A DNA stretch of 7,548 nt from Planctomycetota bacterium. GTDB taxonomy: Bacteria; Planctomycetota; Planctomycetia; Isosphaerales; Isosphaeraceae. Location: contig JAKAUH010000544.1 of NCBI GenBank assembly GCA_021818605.1, positions 1-7,548 on the forward strand, in the 5' to 3' direction. The notes beneath the pieces were generated by a model. It did no database searches. It saw only the letters and a list, made by a program, of their open reading frames with translations, and was not told where the DNA came from. Made by a program: the position numbers and the translations under genes. Of the stretch, positions 1 through 4,733 are shown one piece after another. The stretch's first letter is position 1. Every line of letters begins with the position of its first letter.

Positions 1-90
1 TTAGCCAGTACGTTGCCATGTTCGAGTGGTCATATAATATCAAATAGGCGACGACGAGCTTCCTGCGAGCAATGCTGGGAATTAAGGCTG

Positions 91-189
91 TTACCGATTT
101 TGGCTCATGAGCCGGAATTCCTTGAGTGTGAGCCCCGTGAGGGCCAGGAACTCCCGACGGTCGCTCTGGAGTGCTGAATAGGTTATCAT
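91..189 (-). pseudogene. Truncated transposase N-terminus (IS remnant)
   Basis: Starting at the ATG at 187-189 (minus), the frame reads 32 residues and then stops. The segment beginning MITYSALQ and containing FLALTGLTLKEF resembles the extreme N-terminus of DDE transposases of the IS5-like/HTH_Tnp_4 kind, where an R/F-x-x-LTGL-(T/S)-x-E/K-EF pattern precedes the helix-turn-helix. A full transposase of this kind would run some 250 residues or more, so this is only a stub. After KEF the reading ends in RLMSQNR and TAA at 91-93; another minus frame stays open from there to the window edge, which fits a frameshift or a junction. No catalytic DDE residues are present. The surrounding 1-240 is AT-richer than the rest of the window, as expected for a transferred element. 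The family call rests on motif recall, not a search. Confidence 0.45.
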
Positions 190-384
190 GCGGCCATTGT
201 AACTCTTATTTCTGATAACGTCTTTTTGAGAGTCGGGCCAACCGTTCTCGGCGGCGAGCCAGCCGGCGAACCGGCGTGTCAGGTCCGGCCCGCTGTCCGC
301 TGGAATTACCTCGAGCAACTGAGCCAGTTCAGGGTTCAAGGCGGCCGTGTGACGGCGCGCCGGGTCTGCCGGCGCCGCTCTCAC
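190..384 (-). other. Coding-like stretch in frame with the transposase stub
   Basis: The same minus frame is open upstream from a possible GTG at 382-384. It encodes about 65 residues, including ELAQLLEVIPADSGPDL and RRFAGWLAAENGWPD, with mostly G/C third positions between about 240 and 340. At about position 235 the base composition drops and the residues change to KDVIRNKSYNGR. One reading is a fragment of a host gene broken by an insertion whose edge lies near 230-240. The alternative is a chance open frame. I do not recognise a family and there is no clear ribosome binding site before the GTG. Confidence 0.25.
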
Positions 385-610
385 CTTCCGGCGACTCCCC
401 GACGCAACAAGTGCCGGCTCCGGGTCTTCCCGGTGCCAGCCCGATGCGGTCCGGGCCCGTTTCGGGGGGGTTCCGGATCTTCCGGCATTCCAGATCCCGG
501 CGGCCGGCAGCCGATGATCTCATGGTATCCAGCGGGCCTTCGCCGCAATCGGGCGATCCGGGTGGACTGGACGGTTGCCGGGTTTTTTGGTTTGCTCGGC
601 GAATCCAGCC
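385..610. other. Intergenic region upstream of the phosphatase gene
   Basis: No convincing gene is seen in this GC-rich stretch; the open frames crossing it give Arg/Pro/Gly-rich shadow translations. It holds a 6-bp inverted repeat, GGATCT at 475-480 and AGATCC at 492-497, with an 11-base loop, and a run of six T near 580-590. I could not find a convincing -35/-10 pair for the gene at 623, though its promoter presumably lies here. Confidence 0.4.
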
Positions 611-618
611 GAAAGGAG
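611..618 (+). promoter_or_regulatory. Ribosome binding site setting the phosphatase start
   Basis: GAAAGGAG lies four bases before the ATG at 623-625. The open frame could extend to an ATG at 575, but that one has no purine-rich leader, and the extra 16 residues would push the positively charged membrane anchor further in. The 623 start is therefore preferred. Confidence 0.7.
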
Positions 619-622
619 ATTC

Positions 623-1399
623 ATGCGCGCGGCCTCGACCCTGGTCCCCGACCGAACGGACACGACCCCGAGACCGGACCTCGGCCGCGACCGAGCCCCT
701 GCGCCGCGGCCCCGCCACCGACGCCGGCTGATCCTGCGGACGGCCCTGGTGCTCACGGTCGTCCTGGCCGGCTCGACGGGCTGGGTCCTCCGCCGCCCCT
801 GGCTGCAGGGGAACCTCGGCATCGTCGACCCCGGGCTGGTCATCCGCTCGGCCCAGCCGACGGCGAACCTGCCGGGCTGGATCCGCGAGTACCATCTGCG
901 TGCGCTCCTCAACCTCCGCGGCGGCGGACATTCCGACTGGTGGTATGGCGCCGAGGTCAAGGCGGCGCGCGACGCCGGCGTCGCGTTCTATGACCTGCCG
1001 CTCAGCGCGACGCGCCGACCCGGCCGCGCCGACCTCCTTGTGCTGATCGACACCCTGCAATCCTGCCCCTACCCACTGTTGATCCACTGCAAGAGTGGCG
1101 CCGACCGCACGGGGCTGGCATCGGCCATCTACCTGATGGTTCGGCGCAATGTGCCGCCCGAGGAGGCCGAGGGCGCGTTCACGATCGGGCATCTGCACGT
1201 CCCGATCGGCGGCCCCGAGCACCTGCACGAGCCCCTGCGTGAGTACGCCGCGTGGCTCGCCGAGAAGGGCCTGTCCCATACGCCCGAGCGGTTCCGCGAC
1301 TGGGTCAAGAACGACTACGCCTCGCCGGACGGACACGACGACCCGCCACCGCTGGCGACCGGCCCGCGGCATCGCCGATCGGCGCTGAGCTACCGGTAG
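623..1399 (+). CDS. Membrane-anchored dual-specificity-phosphatase-like protein
   Basis: This 258-residue protein has a short Arg-rich N-terminal tail, one hydrophobic span at about residues 36-56 (LILRTALVLTVVLAG...), and a phosphatase domain at about 65-215. The P-loop signature HCKSGADRTG lies at residues 155-164, giving nucleophile Cys156 and phosphate-binding Arg162 of the CX5R motif. The domain opens with VIRSAQPT (73-80) and LLNLRGG (96-102), typical of bacterial dual-specificity/Siw14-like tyrosine phosphatases. Asp125 in YDLPLS is the best visible candidate for the general acid. The family uses a Cys-phosphate intermediate on phosphotyrosine, phosphoinositide or other phosphoesters; the substrate cannot be told from sequence. 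The cluster RPRHRRR before the span suggests the N-terminus is inside and the catalytic domain outside. The C-terminal tail (about 232-258) is Pro/His/Arg-rich and probably disordered. The gene stands alone on the plus strand and converges with the next gene, sharing 10 bp at the stops. Confidence 0.85.
   Translation: MRAASTLVPDRTDTTPRPDLGRDRAPAPRPRHRRRLILRTALVLTVVLAGSTGWVLRRPWLQGNLGIVDPGLVIRSAQPTANLPGWIREYHLRALLNLRGGGHSDWWYGAEVKAARDAGVAFYDLPLSATRRPGRADLLVLIDTLQSCPYPLLIHCKSGADRTGLASAIYLMVRRNVPPEEAEGAFTIGHLHVPIGGPEHLHEPLREYAAWLAEKGLSHTPERFRDWVKNDYASPDGHDDPPPLATGPRHRRSALSYR
1390..1399. other. Palindromic overlap of two convergent stop codons
   Basis: CTACCGGTAG is a perfect 10-bp palindrome. 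Read on plus it gives Tyr-Arg-TAG, ending the phosphatase; read on minus it gives Tyr-Arg-TAG, ending the serine hydrolase/NamZ fusion. The two genes thus share their last three codons, with no room for a classical terminator between them. Confidence 0.9.
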
Positions 1400-3801
1400 A
1401 TCAAGTACCGCTCGCGGACCTTGCGGAACTCCTCCAGCTCCGGGGCCCAGCGGGCCATGATGACCTCGACCGACTTGCCGGCGAGGATGTCGTCATACGT
1501 CGCCCGGTCGGCGAGCAGGCGGAGCAACCCCTCGGGCTTCCACTCGTGCGGATACTGGGCCCGAAGCGTCACGGCCATCGTGATGCCCAGCCGGAGCGGT
1601 TCGAACCGCGACCAGTCGGTCACCAGGATCAGCACCCCGCCGCAACGCGCGCCGGCGTACTGGCGTTGCGTGGGCGTGAAGTGGATCGGGATGAACCGGG
1701 TTCCCGGCAGTTTCGCGGCATTCAGCGCGGCGGCCCACGGCTGCGGGTCGATCCACGGCGCTCCCACTCGCTCGAAGGGCGTATCCGTCCCGCGGCCGGT
1801 GGCCAGGTTGGTCGCCTCGAGCAGCCCCACGCCGGGGTAGATGAGCGCCTCGGTCAGACTGCGCATGTTGGGCGACGGATTCACCCAGACCAGCCCGGTC
1901 CGGTCGAAGAGATCGTCCCGCGACCAGCCGGTGCAGGCAATCACCTCGAGCGACGCGCCGATCTTCCGCTCGGCGTTGTACAGCCGGGCCAGCTCGCCGA
2001 GGGTCATCCCATGCCGCACCGGCAATCGGTGATAGGCGATGAACGAGGCGAATTCGTCGTCGCGCAGCGGGCCCGCGACCTCACGCCCGCCGATCGCGTT
2101 GGGCCGGTCGAGCACGATCACGGTCCTGTTCGCCTCGCGCGCCGCCTCGAGCACCAGGCCGAGCGTCGAGATGTAGGTATAGAACCGCGCGCCGATATCC
2201 TGGACGTCGAACACGATGACGTCCACGTCCTCGAGAGCCTTCACCGTCGGCTTGCGGGTCTTGCCGTAGAGGCTGATGACTGGCAGGCCGGTCGCCGCGT
2301 CGACGCTGTCGGGCACGGCCGCGTCGACCAGGCCGCGGATGCCATGCTCGGGGCTGAACAGCTTCACGAGCTTCACGTCCGGCGCGCGGAACAGCACGTC
2401 GATCGTCGAGGCTCCGCCGCGTGTCCGGCCGGTGTGATTGGTCATGAGCGCGACGCGCTTCCCCCGTAGCGGCCGGAACCCCTGCTCCACCAGCACGTCG
2501 ATGCCGCATCTGGTGTTCGGCGGCGTGGTGTGGCGTGTGGTCTCGGGTCGAGCCGGCGCGAGCGGTCCGTCCAGAATCGCCGCGGCGGCCGGCGGACGCG
2601 GCGAGGCATCCAGGATCGCCGCCGCGGCGAGCGTCGCGACCTGCGACCGAAGGGCCGAGGGCGAACCGCCGCGGCCGTCGGGATGCAGCCGGCTGGTCAA
2701 CACCACGACAAAAGTGGATGTCTCAGGATCGATCCAGATGCTCGTACCGGTGAACCCGGTATGGCCGAAGCTGCCCGGTCCGAACAGCGTACCGCGTGGG
2801 CCGCTCTGACCTGTCTGGACGTCCCACCCCAGGCCGCGGCGCTCGTTTGCCGGTGTATTGCCCGGGTCGACCATCGCGCGGACCGCCAGCGGCGACAGGA
2901 TGCGACGTCCGTTCGGCCCGCGTCCGCCGTCGAGCAGCGTCTGGGCATAGACCGCCAGGTCATCCGCCGTGGCGAACAGCCCCGCATGGCCGGCGACACC
3001 GCCGAGGGCGCGCGACCGCGGGTCGTGCACCACGCCCCGCAGCATCGGGCCGCCGCGGGACTCGGGCTCCGTCGGCGCGATCCTCTCGACCGGAACCGCG
3101 TGGTTCGCCCCGGCGCCAATCCGGCGGAATCGCGTGTCCTTCATTCCGAGCGGCTCGAAGATTCGCTCGCCGGCGAAGGCGTCGAGCGGCTTGCCGCTCA
3201 CTCGTTCGACGACCCGGCCGAGGATCAGGAAACCCACGTCGGAATACACGAACCGCTCGCCGGGCGGACGCACCAGGTCAATCTCGGCGAGCCGCTTCCA
3301 GGCCGCGTCGGCGCCGTCCTTGTAGTCGCCGATCGGGTCGTCCGGGATCAAGCCCGCGCGGTGGCGGAGGAGTTGCTCGATCGTGATCGCGCCCTTGCCG
3401 TGGTTGTCGAACTCAGGCAGCACGCGGCCGAGGCGGTCGCTCAGGCGCAGGTTCCCCTCCTCGATCAGGATCAGGATTGAGGTCGCCGTCGCGACGGGCT
3501 TGGTGAGCGAGGCCATGTCGAAGACCGTGTCGCGGGTCATGGCCTCGGACTGCGGCACGACCGCTCGCTGCCCGGCGGCGCGGGCATAGGCGATCGACCC
3601 CTTGCGGCCGACCAGCACGACGGCGCCCCTGACCTGCTTGCGCTCGATGGCGCGATCGATCGCGCCATCAATCCGATGGAGCCGCTCGGGGTCGAGTCCC
3701 ACCGAGACCGGATCGGCCGAGGGCAAATCCGCGCGAACGGCCGAGTTCACACCCAATCCCGCCAGGGCTACGACCACGATGAAGATTCGCCGGCGCCTCA
3801 C
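1390..3801 (-). CDS. Exported AmiE-like serine hydrolase fused to NamZ-like exo-muramidase (DUF1343, GH171)
   Basis: This 803-residue protein starts at GTG. Residues 1-24 form a Sec signal peptide: RRRR, then IFIVVVALAGLGV, with likely cleavage after AVRA and no lipobox. Residues about 30-395 are a beta-lactamase/serine hydrolase domain (PF00144) with SLTK (Ser98, Lys101), YSD (186-188) and GHTGFTGTS (346-354), the motif set seen in YbbE/AmiE-type proteins. A low-complexity linker (about 392-430) holds a 13-residue duplication. Residues about 432-803 are a DUF1343 domain with TNHTG (454-458), SPEHG (483-487), FDVQDIGARFYTY (531-543), LDRPN (564-568) and NPSPNMR (641-647). That domain is GH171, founded by B. 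subtilis NamZ, which releases terminal MurNAc from peptidoglycan fragments. AmiE and NamZ are neighbouring genes in the Bacillus MurNAc-recovery cluster, so the fusion suggests sequential peptide removal and MurNAc release outside the cytoplasm. The reaction order and the amidase (rather than esterase or peptidase) activity are inferred. Plain serine hydrolase activity is the main alternative for the first half. Confidence 0.9.
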   Translation of the reverse strand: MRRRRIFIVVVALAGLGVNSAVRADLPSADPVSVGLDPERLHRIDGAIDRAIERKQVRGAVVLVGRKGSIAYARAAGQRAVVPQSEAMTRDTVFDMASLTKPVATATSILILIEEGNLRLSDRLGRVLPEFDNHGKGAITIEQLLRHRAGLIPDDPIGDYKDGADAAWKRLAEIDLVRPPGERFVYSDVGFLILGRVVERVSGKPLDAFAGERIFEPLGMKDTRFRRIGAGANHAVPVERIAPTEPESRGGPMLRGVVHDPRSRALGGVAGHAGLFATADDLAVYAQTLLDGGRGPNGRRILSPLAVRAMVDPGNTPANERRGLGWDVQTGQSGPRGTLFGPGSFGHTGFTGTSIWIDPETSTFVVVLTSRLHPDGRGGSPSALRSQVATLAAAAILDASPRPPAAAAILDGPLAPARPETTRHTTPPNTRCGIDVLVEQGFRPLRGKRVALMTNHTGRTRGGASTIDVLFRAPDVKLVKLFSPEHGIRGLVDAAVPDSVDAATGLPVISLYGKTRKPTVKALEDVDVIVFDVQDIGARFYTYISTLGLVLEAAREANRTVIVLDRPNAIGGREVAGPLRDDEFASFIAYHRLPVRHGMTLGELARLYNAERKIGASLEVIACTGWSRDDLFDRTGLVWVNPSPNMRSLTEALIYPGVGLLEATNLATGRGTDTPFERVGAPWIDPQPWAAALNAAKLPGTRFIPIHFTPTQRQYAGARCGGVLILVTDWSRFEPLRLGITMAVTLRAQYPHEWKPEGLLRLLADRATYDDILAGKSVEVIMARWAPELEEFRKVRERYLIYR
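2571..2629 (-). repeat. 39-bp-period direct repeat in the interdomain linker
   Basis: CCAGAATCGCCGCGGCGG (from 2571) and CCAGGATCGCCGCCGCGG (from 2610) are near-identical copies 39 bp apart on the plus strand. In the minus-strand protein they give AAAAILD twice, at residues 392-398 and 405-411, each followed by a Pro-rich segment. This looks like a small in-frame duplication that lengthened the linker between the two catalytic domains. Confidence 0.7.
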
Positions 3802-3810
3802 TGTGCTGTT

Positions 3811-3814
3811 CTCC
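3811..3814 (-). promoter_or_regulatory. Ribosome binding site setting the GTG start of the fusion gene
   Basis: On the minus strand GGAG lies nine bases before the GTG at 3799-3801. The frame is open as far as 4032, but the extra 77 residues are Ser/Pro/Arg-rich, overlap another better-supported minus frame and would bury the signal peptide. The GTG places the RRRR-hydrophobic signal exactly at the N-terminus. Confidence 0.7.
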
Positions 3815-3919
3815 GTCCGCCCCTTGCTCTTGATTACGCTACGATTCCGAGCCGATATCGTGGGCCGCTCAGCGGGCGGAGTCAATCCTCCAGTCGGGGC
3901 CGACGTTGCGCCTGCGCCG

Positions 3920-4222
3920 TCATGCCGGCATCGCCGCGAGGATCGAGATGACGACCCAGGCGATCCCCAGGGCGCGGCCGAGCCGGTCGATCCACGATTC
4001 TTCGGGCCGCACGGCTGCCACGGTTGCGCCACAGGTCCAGGCGAGGCTCGATCCCGGCATCGAGTGACAGCCGATCGGTTCGATCGACCCGATGACGCCG
4101 TCGGGGCCGGTCATCCGGGCGTTGACGAGGTGCGCGGTGCCACCGAATCGGACCGCGGAGACCTCTGCCGTGGTGAAACCGAAGCGCCGGCCCAGGTCGG
4201 GCCAGACCAGGGAGGACGCCAT
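3920..4222 (-). CDS. Small hydrophobic hypothetical protein, possibly the 3' part of a decayed gene
   Basis: This 100-residue frame starts at ATG, with GAGGGG seven bases upstream (4230-4235). Its third codon positions are overwhelmingly G/C, like the neighbouring real genes and unlike a random shadow. The protein has FTTAEVSAVRFGGTAHLVN (16-34), Cys52 within IGCHSMPG, Cys64 in WTCG, and a hydrophobic C-terminus (about 83-100, ALGIAWVVISILAAMPA). The arrangement of a Gly-Thr strand, then a Cys, then SW-x-D-R-L-G and a hydrophobic helix faintly recalls the core of exosortase/archaeosortase proteins, but the conserved downstream Arg is absent, so I do not assign that function. It lies 118 bases upstream of the fusion gene on the same strand and could be cotranscribed with it. 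The same frame is also open upstream of the ATG to a TGA at 4292-4294. Confidence 0.45.
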   Translation of the reverse strand: MASSLVWPDLGRRFGFTTAEVSAVRFGGTAHLVNARMTGPDGVIGSIEPIGCHSMPGSSLAWTCGATVAAVRPEESWIDRLGRALGIAWVVISILAAMPA

Positions 4223-4500
4223 TTCCAGTCCCCTCGTGGCAAACAGGACGGCGCAGGCGAGCGGCGCGGGCGTACCTGGTAGGAGCGTCAGTCACGCCCG
4301 GCGCGGCCGAGGCGTTCGGAAGCGGAAGGCGAGGGCGGCCAGAGTCCATGGCGTCGCGACGGGCGAGCGCATCCCCGCCGCGAGCAGCCGGTAATCGCCC
4401 GGGCTCTGCCAGACACGGAGGTCTCCACTTGAAGGCCCGGAGCGACGGGCTTGAACCTCGCGCGAACACCACCAGTGCACAGACGGCCAATCAGCAGCAT
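4223..4500 (-). pseudogene. Possible disrupted 5' part of the small hydrophobic gene
   Basis: Upstream of the ATG at 4222 the frame runs on as PLACAVLFATRGLE, is broken by TGA at 4292-4294, then continues as RLLAAGM, TPWTLAALAFRFRTPRPRRA. Higher up, near 4490, a second frame gives LAVCALVVFARG, and an ATG at 4498-4500 in a third frame begins MLLIG. G/C-rich third positions move between these frames. This fits an N-terminal membrane segment and a loop damaged by one nonsense change (TGG to TGA would do) and one or two frameshifts. The region may instead be plain intergenic DNA whose composition mimics coding. Confidence 0.25.
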
Positions 4501-4518
4501 ATCCCGGGAAATCCGTGC

Positions 4519-4549
4519 CCAGACCCGGGCCGCAGGGCCTGTTGTCTGG
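4519..4549. other. Nested hairpin in intergenic DNA
   Basis: CCAGAC (4519-4524) pairs with GTCTGG (4544-4549). Inside the loop GGCC pairs with GGCC around GCAG. No T tract follows on either strand, so this is not a normal intrinsic terminator. It sits just upstream of the ATG at 4500 on the minus strand. Confidence 0.35.
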
Positions 4550-4578
4550 CCGTTGGTTGAACGCCGGTCGTTGAGATG

Positions 4579-4615
4579 AAAAAACCGCAGATAACCATTT
4601 GGCGCACAACGGTTT
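4579..4615 (-). terminator. Candidate intrinsic terminator downstream of the FG-GAP gene
   Basis: Read on the minus strand, AACCGTT (4614-4608) pairs with AATGGTT (4599-4593) around an 8-base loop with one G-U pair. The sequence then reaches GCGGTTTTTTC, with six T at 4584-4579. An alternative stem pairs AAACCG (4615-4610) with CGGTTT (4587-4582), directly abutting the T run. It lies about 120 bases after the stop of the gene ending at 4734. The stem is modest in strength for a GC-rich genome. Confidence 0.4.
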
Positions 4616-4705
4616 ACGCCAATACCGTGGTGGTGTTCGGCGAGGAGTGTTGGCTGTCCGCTCCAATCGCTTGCCACCTGTCACTTGCCAGCCGCCGATA
4701 CGCGA

Positions 4706-4722
4706 CGCCCTCTTCAAGGGCG
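4706..4722 (-). other. Short hairpin just after the FG-GAP stop codon
   Basis: CGCCCT and AGGGCG form a perfect 6-bp stem around a 5-base loop, beginning 11 bases after the TGA at 4734-4736 on the minus strand. There is no following T tract. It could protect the mRNA 3' end or act as a weak terminator. Confidence 0.35.
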
Positions 4723-4733
4723 AGGCCCCCGGC

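Noticed and set aside
196..201. TACAAT on minus as a -10 box for the transposase stub
   Set aside because: It lies only six bases before the ATG at 189 and has no recognisable -35 at 17 bases.
475..497. GGATCT...AGATCC inverted repeat as an operator for the phosphatase gene
   Set aside because: A 6-bp arm with an 11-base loop is expected by chance in a window this size and no promoter can be placed beside it.
329..1372. Long minus-strand open frame opposite the phosphatase (347 codons)
   Set aside because: Its translation is Arg/Gly/Val-rich without domains, while the plus-strand frame has a clear ribosome site, membrane span and CX5R motif. It is an antisense shadow of high-GC coding DNA.
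1252..3480. Long plus-strand open frames opposite the AmiE-NamZ gene (up to 405 and 316 codons)
   Set aside because: The translations are His/Arg/Gly/Asp-rich with no recognisable domain, and they mirror the fully motif-supported minus gene.
3802..4032. Upstream extension of the fusion protein by 77 residues
   Set aside because: The extension is Ser/Pro/Arg-rich, overlaps a better minus frame and displaces the signal peptide; the GTG at 3799-3801 has GGAG at nine bases.
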